64,000 nucleotides of DNA from Euwallacea fornicatus (GCF_040115645.1 NW_027096026.1:558001-622000), one strand, 5' to 3'; positions 51,779 to 62,964 are shown, numbered from the stretch's first letter. Notes: generated by a model not told the origin, from the sequence alone. A program made the numbers and translations.

Positions 51779-53450
51779 AGTTATCGAGCTTCAAAGTTTG
51801 AAAAGTCACAAAAGTTGTGTGTTTCAGCACATAAAGTACTATTTTTCATGGAAATTCAACAAGATGCAATCATGATGTGTTGTGACATCTTCAAAATCTC
51901 GTCGAGCTGATTAATGTGACACTTTGTTTAACAATGTTGGTACTCATTTGCCGAAGTTATCGAGCTTCAAAATTTGAAAAGTCAAAAAAGTTGTGTGTTT
52001 GAGCACATAAATTACTATTTTTCATGGAAATTCAACAAGATGCAATCATAATGTGTTGTGACATCTTCAAAATCTCGTCGAGCTGATTAATTTGACACTT
52101 TGTTTAACAAATTTGGACCTCATTTGCCGAATTTATCGAGCTTCAAAGTTTGAAAAGTCACAACAGTTGTGTGTTTGAGCACATAAAGTACTATTTTTCT
52201 TGGAAATTCAACAAGATGCAATCATGATATGTTGTGACATCTTCAAAATGTCATCGAGCTGATTAATTTGACACTTTGTTTAACAAATTTGGTTCTCATT
52301 TGCCGAAGTTATCGAGCTTCAAACTTTGAAAAGTCACAAAAGTTGTGTGTTTGAGCACATAAAGTACTATTTTTCTTGGAAATTCAACAAGATCCAATCA
52401 TGATATGTTGTGACATCTTCAAAATGTCATCGAGCTGATTAATTTGACACTTTGTTTAAGAAATTTGGTCCACATTTGCCGAATTTATCGAGCTTCAAAG
52501 TTTGAAAAGTCACAAAAGTTGTCTGTTTGAGCACATAAAGTACTATTTTTCTTGGAAATTCAACAAGATGCAATCATGATATGTTGTGACATCTTCAAAA
52601 TGTCGTCGAGCTGATTAATTTGACACTTAGTTTAACAAATTTGGACCTCATTTGCCGAAGTTATCGAGATTCAAAGTTTGAAAAGTCACAAAAGTTGTGT
52701 GTTTGAGCACATAAAGTACTATTTTTCATGGAAATTCAACAAGATGCAATCATGATGTGTTGTGACATCTTCAAAATCTCGTCGAGCTGATTAATTTGAC
52801 ACTTTGTTTAACAAATTTGGTTCTCATTTGCCGAAGTTATCGAGCTTCAAACTTTGTAAAGTCACAAAAGTTGTGTGTTTGAGCACATAAAGTACAATTT
52901 TTCATGGAAATTCAACAAGATGCAATCATAATGTGTTGTGACATCTTCAAAATCTCGTCGAGCTGATTAATTTGACACTTTGTTTAAGAAATTTGGTCCA
53001 TATTTGCCGAATTTATCGAGCTTCAAAGTTTGAAAAGTCACAAAAGTTGTGTGTTTGAGCACATAAAGTACAATTTTTCATGGAAATTCAACAAGATGCA
53101 ATCATAATGTGTTGTGACATCTTCAAAATCTCGTCGAGCTGATTAATTTGACACTTTGCTTAACAAATTTGGACCTCATTTGCCGAATTTATCGAGCTTC
53201 AAAGTTTGAAAAGTCACAAAAGTTGTGTGTTTGAGCACATAAAGTACAATTTTTCATGGAAATTCAACAAGATGCAATCATAATGTGTTGTGACATCTTC
53301 AAAATCTCGTCGAGCTGATTAATTTGACACTTTGTTTAAGAAATTTGGTCCATATTTGCCGAATTTATCGAGCTTCAAAGTTTGAAAAGTCACAAAAGTT
53401 GTGTGTTTGAGCACATAAAGTACAATTTTTCATGGAAATTCAACAAGATG
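51779..53450. repeat. Right end of the A core
   Basis: Contains one monomer with 'gtgtttcagcac' (about 51,822), a trait typical of C, then a K string (k1 at about 51,983, 'caacag' at 52,163, 'gatccaatc' at about 52,391), then monomers combining 'gtccatatttg' with 'agtacaat'. From about 53,450 unfamiliar substitutions appear. Confidence 0.75.
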
Positions 53451-55200
53451 CAATCATGATGTGTTGTGACATCTTCAAAATCTCGTCGAGCTGATTAATT
53501 TGACACTTAGTTTAACAAATTTGGTCCTCATTTGCCGAAGTTATCGAGCTTCAAAGTTTGAAAAGTAACAAAAGTTGTGTGTTTGAGCACATAAAGTACT
53601 ATTTTTCATGGAAATTCAACAAGATGCAATCATGATGTGTTGTGACATCTTCAAAATCTCGTCGAGCTGATTAATTTGACACTTTGTGTAACAGTGTTGG
53701 TACTCATTTGCCGAAGTTATCGAGCTTCAAAGTTTGAAAAGTCACAAAAGTTGTGTGTTTGAGCACATACAGTACTATTTTTCTTGGAAATTCAACAAGA
53801 TGGAATCATGATGAGTTGTGTCATTCTAAAGATCTCGTCGAACTGATTAATTTGACAATTTGTTTAACAAATTTGGTCCTCATTTGCCGAAGTTATCGAG
53901 CCTCAAAATTTGAAAAGTCACAAAAGTTGTGTGTTTGAGCACATAAAGTACTGTTTTTCATGGAAATTCAACAAGATGCAATCATGATGTGTTGTGACAT
54001 CTTCAAAATCTAGTCGAGCTGATTAATTTGACACTTTGTTTAACAAATTTGGTCCTCATTTGCCGAAGTTATCGAGCTTCAAAGTTTGAAAAGTCACAAA
54101 AGTTGTGTGTTTGAGCACATAAAGTACTATTTTTCTTGGAAATTCAACAAGATGCAATCATGATGTGTTGTGTCATTTTAAAGATCTCGACGAGGTGATA
54201 AATTTGACAATTTGTTTAACAAATTTGGAACTCATTTGCCGAAGTTATCGAGCTTCAAAATTTGAAAAGTCACAAAAGTTGTGTGTTTGAGCACATAAAG
54301 TACTATTTTTCTTGGAAATTCAACAAGATGCAATCAGGATGTGTTGTGTCATTTTAAAGATCTCGTCGAGCTGATTAATTTGAGACTTTGTTTAACAAAT
54401 TTGGTACTCATTTGCCGAAGTTATCGAGCTTCAAAGTTTGAAAAGTCACAAAAGTTGTGTGTTTGAGCATATAAAGTACTATTTTTCGTGGAAATTCAAC
54501 AAGATGCAATCATGATGTGTTGTGACATCTTCAAAATCTCGTCGAGCTGATTAATTTGACACTTAGTTTAACAAATTTGTTCCTCATTTGCCGAAGTTAT
54601 CGAGCTTCAAAGTTTGAAAAGTAACAAAAGTTGTGTGTTTGAGCACATAAAGTACTATTTTTCATGGAAGTTCAACAAAATGCAATCATGATGAGTTGTG
54701 TCATTTTAAAGATCTCGTCGAGCTGGTTAATTTGACACTTTGTTTAACAAAGTTGGTATTCATTTGCCGAAGTTATCGAGCTTCAAAGTTTGAAAAGGTA
54801 CAAAAGTTGTGTGTTTGAGCACATAAAGTACTATTTTTCATGGAAATTCAACAAGATGCAATCATGATGTGTCGTGACATCTTCAAAATCTCGTCGAGCT
54901 GATTAATTTGACACTTTGTGTAACAGTGTTGGTACTCATTTGCCGAAGTTATCGAGCTTCAAAGTTTGAAAAGTCACAAAAGTTGTGTGTTTGAGCACAT
55001 AAAGTACTATTTTTCTTGGAAATTCAACAAGATGCAATCATGATGTGTTGTGTCATTTTAAAGATCTCGACGAGGTGATTAATTTGACAATTTGTTTAAC
55101 AAATTTGGAACTCATTTGCCGAAGTTATCGAGCTTCAAAGTTTGAAAAGTCACAAAAGTTGTGTGTTTGAGCACATAAAGTACTATTTATCTTGGAAGTT
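53451..55200. repeat. B-type transition zone (about 10 degenerate monomers)
   Basis: Still 176 bp each, but with many changes not seen in the core: 'gtgtaacagtg' (53,686 and 54,918, 7 monomers apart), 'gtaacaaaag' (53,565 and 54,621), 'catacagtac', 'gtcgaactg', 'gacgaggtgata', 'caatcagg', 'agcatataaag', 'gtcgtgacatc'. The right third of many monomers is 'gtcattttaaagatctcg', intermediate between A and C. The heterogeneity suggests that homogenisation is weak here, as at the edges of satellite arrays. Confidence 0.82.
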
Positions 55201-56235
55201 AAACAAGATGCAATCACGATTTGTTGTGTCATTTTAAAGATCTCGTCGAGCTGATTAATTTGACACTTTGTTTAAGACATTTGGTCATCGTTTGTCGAAG
55301 TTATCGAGCTTCAAAGTTAGAAAAGTCACACAATTTGAGTGTTTCAACACTTAAAGTACTCTTTTTCTTGGAAATTCAACAAGATGCAATCATGATGTGT
55401 TGTGTCATCTGAAAGATCTCGTCGAGCTGATTAATCTAACGTTTTGTTTAAGACATTTGGTCATCGTTTGTCGAAGTTAGCGAGCTTCAAAGTTGGAAAA
55501 GTCACACAATTTGAGTGTTTCAGCACTTCAAGTACTCTTTTTCTTAGAAAATCAACAAGATGCAATCATGATGTGTTGTGTCATCTGAAAGATCTCGTCG
55601 AGCTGATTAATCTAACGTTTTGTTTAAGACATTTGGTCATCGTTTGTCGAAGTTAGCGAGCTTCAAAGTTGGAAAAGTCACACAATTTGAGTGTTTCAGC
55701 ACTTCAAGTACTCTTTTTCGTAGAAAATCAACAAGATGCAATCATGATGTGTTGTGTCATCTGAAAGATCTCGTCGAGCTGATTAATCTGACGTTTTGTT
55801 TAAGAAATTTGTTCATCGTTTGTCGAAGTTATCGAGCTTCAAAGTTAGAAAAGTCACACAATTTGAGTGTTTCAACACTTAAAGTACTCTTTTTCTTGGA
55901 AATTCAACAAGATGCAATCATGATGTGTTGTGTCATCTGAAAGATCTCGTCGAGCTGATTAATTTGATACTTTGTTTAAGACATTTGGTCGTCATTTGTC
56001 GAAGTTATCGAGCTTCAAAATTTGAGTGTTTGAGCACTTAAAGTACTATTTTTCGTGGAAATTCAACAAGATGCAATCATGATGTGTTGTGTCATCTGAA
56101 AGATCTCGTCGAGCTGATTAATTTGATACTTTGTTTAAGACATTTGGTCATCATTTGTCGAAGTTAGCGAGCTTCAAAATTTGAGTGTTTGAGCACTTAA
56201 AGTACTCTTTTTCTTAGAAAATCAACAAGATGCAA
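55201..56235. repeat. C-type block 1
   Basis: From about 55,200 the monomers become C type ('gtcgaag', 'cacacaatttgagtg', 'catctgaaag'). The first still has 'tttgacactttg' and 'ctatttatcttggaagttaaac', and this transitional string is repeated exactly at about 59.2 kb. The block ends with two 159-bp monomers and an abrupt switch to A type inside a monomer at about 56,216-56,250. Confidence 0.85.
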
Positions 56236-56270
56236 TCATGATGTGTTGTGACATCTTCAAAATCTCGTCG
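55953..56270. repeat. Two adjacent 159-bp monomers in C block 1
   Basis: AGCT-to-AGCT spacing is 159 twice (55,953, 56,112, 56,271). In both, 'cttcaaaatttgagtg' replaces the longer 'cttcaa...cacacaatttgagtg'. The second is a hybrid whose right end is A type. Confidence 0.9.
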
Positions 56271-58700
56271 AGCTGATTAATTTGACACTTTGCTTAACAA
56301 ATTTGGACCTCATTTGCCGAAGTTATCGAGCTTCAAAGTTTGAAAAGTCACAAAAGTTGTGTGTTTCAGCACATAAAGTACTATTTTTCATGGAAATTCA
56401 ACAAGATGCAATCATGATGTGTTGTGACATCTTCAAAATCTCGTCGAGCTGATTAATGTGACACTTTGTTTAACAATGTTGGTACTCATTTGCCGAAGTT
56501 ATCGAGCTTCAAACTTTGTAAAGTCACAAAAGTTGTGTGTTTGAGCACATAAAGTACTATTTTTCATGGAAATTCAACAAGATGCAATCATAATGTGTTG
56601 TGACATCTTCAAAATCTCGTCGAGCTGATTAATTTGACACTTTGTTTAACAAATTTGGTTCTCATTTGCCGAAGTTATCGAGCTTCAAACTTTGTAAAGT
56701 CACAAAAGTTGTGTGTTTGAGCACATAAAGTACAATTTTTCATGGAAATTCAACAAGATGCAATCATGATGTGTTGTGACATCTTCAAAATCTCGTCGAG
56801 CTGATTAATTTGACACTTTGCTTAACAAATTTGGACCTCATTTGCCGAAGTTATCGAGCTTCAAAGTTTGAAAAGTCACAAAAGTTGTGTGTTTCAGCAC
56901 ATAAAGTACTATTTTTCATGGAAATTCAACAAGATGCAATCATGATGTGTTGTGACATCTTCAAAATCTCGTCGAGCTGATTAATGTGACACTTTGTTTA
57001 ACAATGTTGGTACTCATTTGCCGAAGTTATCGAGCTTCAAACTTTGTAAAGTCACAAAAGTTGTGTGTTTGAGCACATAAAGTACTATTTTTCATGGAAA
57101 TTCAACAAGATGCAATCATAATGTGTTGTGACATCTTCAAAATCTCGTCGAGCTGATTAATTTGACACTTTGTTTAACAAATTTGGTTCTCATTTGCCGT
57201 AGTTATCGAGCTTCAAAGTTTGAAAAGTCACAAAAGTTGTGTGTTTGAGCACATAAAGTACTATTTTTCATGGAAATTCAACAAGATGCAATCATGATGT
57301 GTTGTGACATCTTCAAAATCTCGTCGAGCTGATTAATTTGACACTTTGTTTAACAAATTTGGTTCTCATTTGCCGAAGTTATCGAGCTTCAAAGTTTGTA
57401 AAGTCACAAAAGTTGTGTGTTTGAGCACATAAAGTACTATTTTTCATGGAAATTCAACAAGATGCAATCATGATGTGTTGTGACATCTTCAAAATCTCGT
57501 CGAGCTGATTAATTTGAGACTTTGTTTAACAAATTTGGTCCTCATTTGCCGAAGTTATCGAGCTTCAAAGTTTGAAAAGTCACAAAAGTTGTGTGTTTGA
57601 GCACATAAAGTACTATTTTTCATGGAAATTCAACAAGATGCAATCATGATGTGTTGTGACATCTTCAAAATCTCGTCGAGCTGATTAATTTGACACTTTG
57701 TTTAAGAAATTTGGTCCACATTTGCCGAATTTATCGAGCTTCAAAGTTTGAAAAGTCACAAAAGTTGTGTGTTTGAGCACATAAATTACTATTTTTCATG
57801 GAAATTCAACAAGATGCAATCATAATGTGTTGTGACATCTTCAAAATCTCGTCGAGCTGATTAATTTGAGACTTTGTTTAACAAATTTGGTCCTCATTTG
57901 CCGAAGTTATCGAGCTTCAAAGTTTGAAAAGTCACAAAAGTTGTGTGTTTGAGCACATAAAGTACTATTTTTCATGGAAATTCAACAAGATGCAATCATG
58001 ATGTGTTGTGACATCTTCAAAATCTCGTCGAGCTGATTAATTTGACACTTTGCTTAACAAATTTGGACCTCATTTGCCGAATTTATCGAGCTTCAAAGTT
58101 TGAAAAGTCACAAAAGTTGTGTGTTTGAGCACATAAAGTACTATTTTTCATGGAAATTCAACAAGATGCAATCATGATGTGTTGTGACATCTTCAAAATC
58201 TCGTCGAGCTGATTAATTTGACACTTTGTTTAACAAATTTGGTTCTCATTTGCCGAAGTTATCGAGCTTCAAACTTTGTAAAGTCACAAAAGTTGTGTGT
58301 TTGAGCACATAAAGTACAATTTTTCATGGAAATTCAACAAGATGCAATCATAATGTGTTGTGACATCTTCAAAATCTCGTCGAGCTGATTAATTTGACAC
58401 TTTGTTTAACAAATTTGGTCCTCATTTGCCGAAGTTATCGAGCTTCAAAGTTTGAAAAGTCACAAAAGTTGTGTGTTTGAGCACATAAAGTACTATTTTT
58501 CATGGAAATTCAACAAGATGCAATCATAATGTGTTGTGACATCTTCAAAATCTCGTCGAGCTGATTAATTTGAGACTTTGTTTAACAAATTTGGTCCTCA
58601 TTTGCCGAAGTTATCGAGCTTCAAAGTTTGAAAAGTCACAAAAGTTGTGTGTTTGAGCACATAAAGTACTATTTTTCTTGGAAATTCAACAAGATGCAAT
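56236..58700. repeat. Island of 14 A-type monomers inside B/C sequence
   Basis: Fourteen 176-bp intervals (56,271-58,735) of A-core type ('gacatcttcaaaatctcg', 'gccgaag'). The left boundary is a hybrid C/A monomer and the right boundary a hybrid A/B monomer ending 'gtcattttaaagatctcgac'. A monomer with 'gtttcagcac' at its start matches one at about 51.8 kb in the main core, so the island probably derives from the core by duplication or exchange. Confidence 0.85.
56250..57199. repeat. 3-monomer HOR, two copies (528-bp period)
   Basis: Copy 1 starts near 56,250 and copy 2 near 56,778. Order: 'gcttaac/gacctc/gtttcagcac', then 'aatgttggtact/aactttgtaaag/cataatg', then 'ggttctc'. The match ends near 57,199, where the second copy has 'gccgtagtt' and 'caaagtttgaaaag'. 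Confidence 0.82.
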
Positions 58701-59215
58701 CATGATGTGTTGTGTCATTTTAAAGATCTCGACGAGGTTATTAATTTGACAATTTGTTTAACAAATTTGGAACTCATTTGCCGAAGTTATCGAGCTTCAA
58801 AGTTTGAAAAGTCACAAAAGTTGTGTGTTTGAGCACATAAAGTACTATTTTTCTTGGAAATTCAACAAGATGCAATCATGATGTGTTGTGTCATTTTAAA
58901 GATCTCGACGAGGTTATTAATTTGACAATTTGTTTAACAAATTTGGAACTCATTTGCCGAAGTTATCGAGCTTCAAAGTTTGAAAAGTCACAAAAGTTGT
59001 GTGTTTGAGCACATAAAGTACTATTTTTCTTGGAAATTCAACAAGATGCAATCATGATGTGTTGTGTCATTTTAAAGATCTCGACGAGGTGATTAATTTG
59101 ACAATTTGTTTAACAAATTTGGAACTCATTTGCCGAAGTTATCGAGCTTCAAAGTTTGAAAAGTCACAAAAGTTGTGTGTTTGAGCACATAAAGTACTAT
59201 TTATCTTGGAAGTTA
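58700..59215. repeat. B-type segment 2 (three near-identical monomers)
   Basis: Three tandem monomers with 'gacgaggtta', 'gacgaggtta' and 'gacgaggtga', 'tttgacaatttg' and 'ggaactc'. They are much more alike than the B monomers at 53.5-55 kb, so they arose by recent local duplication. The third leads into the same B-to-C transition string as at 55.0-55.4 kb. Confidence 0.83.
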
Positions 59216-59438
59216 AACAAGATGCAATCACGATTTGTTGTGTCATTTTAAAGATCTCGTCGAGCTGATTAATTTGACACTTTGTTTAAGACATTTGGTC
59301 ATCGTTTGTCGAAGTTATCGAGCTTCAAAGTTAGAAAAGTCACACAATTTGAGTGTTTCAACACTTAAAGTACTCTTTTTCTTGGAAATTCAACAAGATG
59401 CAATCATGATGTGTTGTGTCATCTGAAAGATCTCGTCG

Positions 59439-59614
59439 AGCTGATTAATCTAACGTTTTGTTTAAGACATTTGGACATCATTTGTCGAAGTTATCGAGCT
59501 TCAAAGTTAGAAAAGTCACACAATTTGAGTGTTTCAGCACTTCAAGTACTCTTTTTCTTAGAAAATCAACAAGATGCAATCATGATGTGTTGTGTCATCT
59601 GAAAGATCTCGTCG
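59439..59614. repeat. Reference C-type monomer (176 bp)
   Basis: This is a full-length member of the second subfamily. Relative to A it has 'tctaacgttttg' near positions 11-22, 'aagaca' near 26-31, 'gtcgaag' for 'gccgaag', 'agaaaagtcacacaatt' at 71-87, 'agcacttcaag' at 98-108, 'cttagaaaatc' at 119-129, and 'catctgaaagatctcg' at 158-173. My count is 24 differences from the A consensus over 176 bp. The change to 'aaagatctcg' creates a BglII-type AGATCT that A monomers lack. The length is the same as A, so the subfamilies diverged by substitution. Confidence 0.88.
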
Positions 59615-59790
59615 AGCTGATTAATCTAACGTTTTGTTTAAGACATTTGGTCATCGTTTGTCGAAGTTAGCGAGCTTCAAAGTTGGAAAAGTCACACAAT
59701 TTGAGTGTTTGAGCACTTAAAGTACTCTTTTTCTTGGAAATTCAACAAGATGCAATCATGATGTGTTGTGTCATCTGAAAGATCTCGTCG

Positions 59791-59949
59791 AGCTGATTAA
59801 TCTGACGTTATGTTTAAGACATTTGGTCATCATTTGTCGAAGTTATCGAGCTTCAAAATTTGAGTGTTTGAGCACATAAAGTACTATTTTTCTTGGAAAT
59901 TCAACAAGATGCAATCATGATGTGTTATGTCATTTTAAAGATCTCGACG
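59791..59949. repeat. 159-bp monomer with B-type right half
   Basis: The left half is C type with the 17-bp deletion. From about 59,872 it is B type ('gagcacataaag', 'gtcattttaaagatctcgac'), and the next monomer returns to C at about 59,985 ('ggtcatcgtttgtcg'). This makes a C-B-C mosaic about 115 bp long. Confidence 0.85.
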
Positions 59950-60031
59950 AGGTGATAAATTTGACAATTTGTTTAACAAATTTGGTCATCGTTTGTCGAA
60001 GTTATCGAGCTTCAAAGTTAGAAAAGTCACA

Positions 60032-61036
60032 CAATTTGAGTGTTTCAGCACTTCAAGTACTCTTTTTCTTAGAAAATCAACAAGATGCAATCATGATGTG
60101 TTGTGTCATCTGAAAGATCTCGTCGAGCTGATTAATCTAACGTTTTGTTTAAGACATTTGTTCATCATTTGCCGAAGTTATCGAGCTTCAAAGTTTGAAA
60201 AGTCACACAATTTGAGTGTTTCAACACTTAAAGTACTCTTTTTCTTGGAAATTCAACAAGATGCAATCAAGATGTCTTGTGTCATCTGAAAGATCTCGTC
60301 GAGCTGATTAATCTAACGTTTTGTTTAAGTCATTTGGTCATCATTTGTCGAAGTTATCGAGCTTCAAAGTTAGAAAAGTCACACAATTTGAGTGTTTCAG
60401 CACTTCAAGTACTCTTTTTCTTAGAAAATCAACAAGATGCAATCATGATGTGTTGTGTCATCTGAAAGATCTCGTCGAGCTGATTAATCTAACGTTTTGT
60501 TTAAGACATTTGGTCATCGTTTGTCGAAGTTATCGAGCTTCAAAATTTGAGTGTTTCAGCACTTCAAGTACTCTTTTTCTTAGAAAATCAACAAGATGCA
60601 ATCATGATGTGTTGTGTCATCTGAAAGATCTCGTCTAGCTGATTAATCTGACGTTTTGTTTAAGACATTTGGTCATCGTTTGTCGAAGTTATCGAGCTTC
60701 AAAGTTAGAAAAGTCACACAATTTGAGTGTTTCAGCACTTAAAGTACTCTTTTTCTTAGAAAATCAACAAGATGCAATCATGATGTGTTGTGTCATCTGA
60801 AAGATCTCGTCGAGCTGATTAATCTAACGTTTTGTTTAAGACATTTGTTCATCATTTGTCGAAGTTATCGAGCTTCAAAATTTGAGTGTTTGAGCACTTA
60901 AAGTACTCTTTTTCTAGGAAATTCAACAAGATGCAATCATGATGTGTTGTGTCATCTGAAAGATCTCGTCGAGCTGATTAATCTAACGTTTTGTTTAAGA
61001 CATTTGTTCATCATTTGTCGAAGTTATCGAGCTTCA
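60032..61036. repeat. 1,005-bp HOR of C block 2, copy 1
   Basis: Six monomers with lengths 176, 176, 159, 176, 159, 159 (AGCT at 60,126, 60,302, 60,478, 60,637, 60,813, 60,972, then 61,131). Markers are an A-like patch 'gccgaag...gtttgaaaag' (about 60,172-60,200), 'caatcaagatgtcttg' (about 60,265) and 'cgtctagctg' (about 60,632). Confidence 0.9.
60478..60636. repeat. 159-bp monomer, cagcac/cttaga haplotype
   Basis: Deletion form on the 'cagcacttcaag...cttagaaaatc' background, ending in 'gtct' before AGCT. Its duplicate is at 61,483-61,641. Confidence 0.88.
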
Positions 61037-61130
61037 AAATTTGAGTGTTTCAGCACTTCAAGTACTCTTTTTCTTAGAAAATCAACAAGATGCAATCATG
61101 ATGTGTTGTGTCATCTGAAAGATCTCGTCG
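60813..61130. repeat. Two adjacent 159-bp monomers, two haplotypes
   Basis: The first (60,813) has 'gagcacttaaag' with 'ctaggaaattc'. The second (60,972) has 'cagcacttcaag' with 'cttagaaaatc'. The deletion is therefore present on both backgrounds side by side. Duplicated at 61,818-62,135. Confidence 0.88.
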
Positions 61131-62130
61131 AGCTGATTAATCTAACGTTTTGTTTAAGACATTTGTTCATCATTTGCCGAAGTTATCGAGCTTCAAAGTT
61201 TGAAAAGTCACACAATTTGAGTGTTTCAACACTTAAAGTACTCTTTTTCTTGGAAATTCAACAAGATGCAATCAAGATGTCTTGTGTCATCTGAAAGATC
61301 TCGTCGAGCTGATTAATCTAACGTTTTGTTTAAGTCATTTGGTCATCATTTGTCGAAGTTATCGAGCTTCAAAGTTAGAAAAGTCACACAATTTGAGTGT
61401 TTCAGCACTTCAAGTACTCTTTTTCTTAGAAAATCAACAAGATGCAATCATGATGTGTTGTGTCATCTGAAAGATCTCGTCGAGCTGATTAATCTAACGT
61501 TTTGTTTAAGACATTTGGTCATCGTTTGTCGAAGTTATCGAGCTTCAAAATTTGAGTGTTTCAGCACTTCAAGTACTCTTTTTCTTAGAAAATCAACAAG
61601 ATGCAATCATGATGTGTTGTGTCATCTGAAAGATCTCGTCTAGCTGATTAATCTGACGTTTTGTTTAAGACATTTGGTCATCGTTTGTCGAAGTTATCGA
61701 GCTTCAAAGTTAGAAAAGTCACACAATTTGAGTGTTTCAGCACTTAAAGTACTCTTTTTCTTAGAAAATCAACAAGATGCAATCATGATGTGTTGTGTCA
61801 TCTGAAAGATCTCGTCGAGCTGATTAATCTAACGTTTTGTTTAAGACATTTGTTCATCATTTGTCGAAGTTATCGAGCTTCAAAATTTGAGTGTTTGAGC
61901 ACTTAAAGTACTCTTTTTCTTGGAAATTCAACAAGATGCAATCATGATGTGTTGTGTCATCTGAAAGATCTCGTCGAGCTGATTAATCTAACGTTTTGTT
62001 TAAGACATTTGTTCATCATTTGTCGAAGTTATCGAGCTTCAAAATTTGAGTGTTTCAGCACTTCAAGTACTCTTTTTCTTAGAAAATCAACAAGATGCAA
62101 TCATGATGTGTTGTGTCATCTGAAAGATCT
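61037..62130. repeat. 1,005-bp HOR of C block 2, copy 2
   Basis: All six AGCT positions fall exactly 1,005 bp after those of copy 1 (61,131, 61,307, 61,483, 61,642, 61,818, 61,977), and all markers are shared. I noticed one substitution: 'tttctaggaa' in copy 1 (about 60,915) against 'tttcttggaa' here. Similarity continues to about 62,130, where 'gtctagctg' replaces 'gtcgagctg'. Confidence 0.9.
61483..61641. repeat. 159-bp monomer, HOR copy 2 partner
   Basis: Equivalent of 60,478-60,636 shifted by 1,005 bp. Confidence 0.88.
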
Positions 62131-62135
62131 CGTCT
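61818..62135. repeat. Two adjacent 159-bp monomers, HOR copy 2
   Basis: Equivalent of 60,813-61,130, but the second ends in 'gtct' before AGCT, marking where the HOR copy breaks off. Confidence 0.88.
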
Positions 62136-62311
62136 AGCTGATTAATCTGACGTTTTGTTTAAGACATTTGGTCATCGTTTGTCGAAGTTATCGTGCTTCA
62201 AAGTTAGAAAAGTCACACAATTTGAGTGTTTCAGCACTTAAAGTACTCTTTTTCTTAGAAAATCAACAAGATGCAATCATGATGTGTTGTGTCATCTGAA
62301 AGATCTCGTCG

Positions 62312-62788
62312 AGCTGATTAATCTAACGTTTTGTTTAAGACATTTGTTCATCATTTGTCGAAGTTATCGAGCTTCAAAATTTGAGTGTTTGAGCACTTAA
62401 AGTACTCTTTTTCTTGGAAATTCAACAAGATGCAATCATGATGTGTTGTGTCATCTGAAAGATCTCGTCGAGCTGATTAATCTAACGTTTTGTTTAAGAC
62501 ATTTGGTCATCGTTTGTCGAAGTTATCGAGCTTCAAAATTTGAGTGTTTCAGCACTTCAAGTACTCTTTTTCTTAGAAAATCAACAAGATGCAATCATGA
62601 TGTGTTGTGTCATCTGAAAGATCTCGTCGAGCTGATTAATCTAACGTTTTGTTTAAGACATTTGTTCATCATTTGTCGAAGTTATCGAGCTTCAAAATTT
62701 GAGTGTTTGAGCACTTAAAGTACTCTTTTTCTTGGAAATTCAACAAGATGCAATCATGATGTGTTGTGTCATCTGAAAGATCTCGTCG
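62312..62788. repeat. Three consecutive 159-bp monomers
   Basis: AGCT at 62,312, 62,471, 62,630 and 62,789. The tails alternate between gagcac, cagcac and gagcac, so the run was not made by simple copying of one unit. Confidence 0.88.
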
Positions 62789-62964
62789 AGCTGATTAATT
62801 TGATACTTTGTTTAAGACATTTGGTCATCGTTTGTCGAAGTTATCGAGCTTCAAAGTTAGAAAAGTCACACAATTTGAGTGTTTCAGCACTTAAAGTACT
62901 CTTTTTCTTAGAAAATCAACAAGATGCAATCATGATGTGTTGTGTCATCTGAAAGATCTCGTCG

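Larger units (their letters stand above)
1..53450. repeat. Homogenised A-type core of the array
   Basis: These monomers share the A consensus and differ mainly by combinations of about 20 recurring diagnostic sites. Private substitutions are rare, for example 'aactcaac' at about 2,221, 'ctcttcg' at about 6,314, 'tttaccgaag' at about 13,051, and 'tttcacaaag' at about 42,248. The diagnostic sites define haplotype-like monomer types arranged in repeated strings, which is what reveals the HORs listed separately. All are 176 bp. The right edge is gradual: variants not seen in the core begin to accumulate after about 53,450. Confidence 0.9.
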
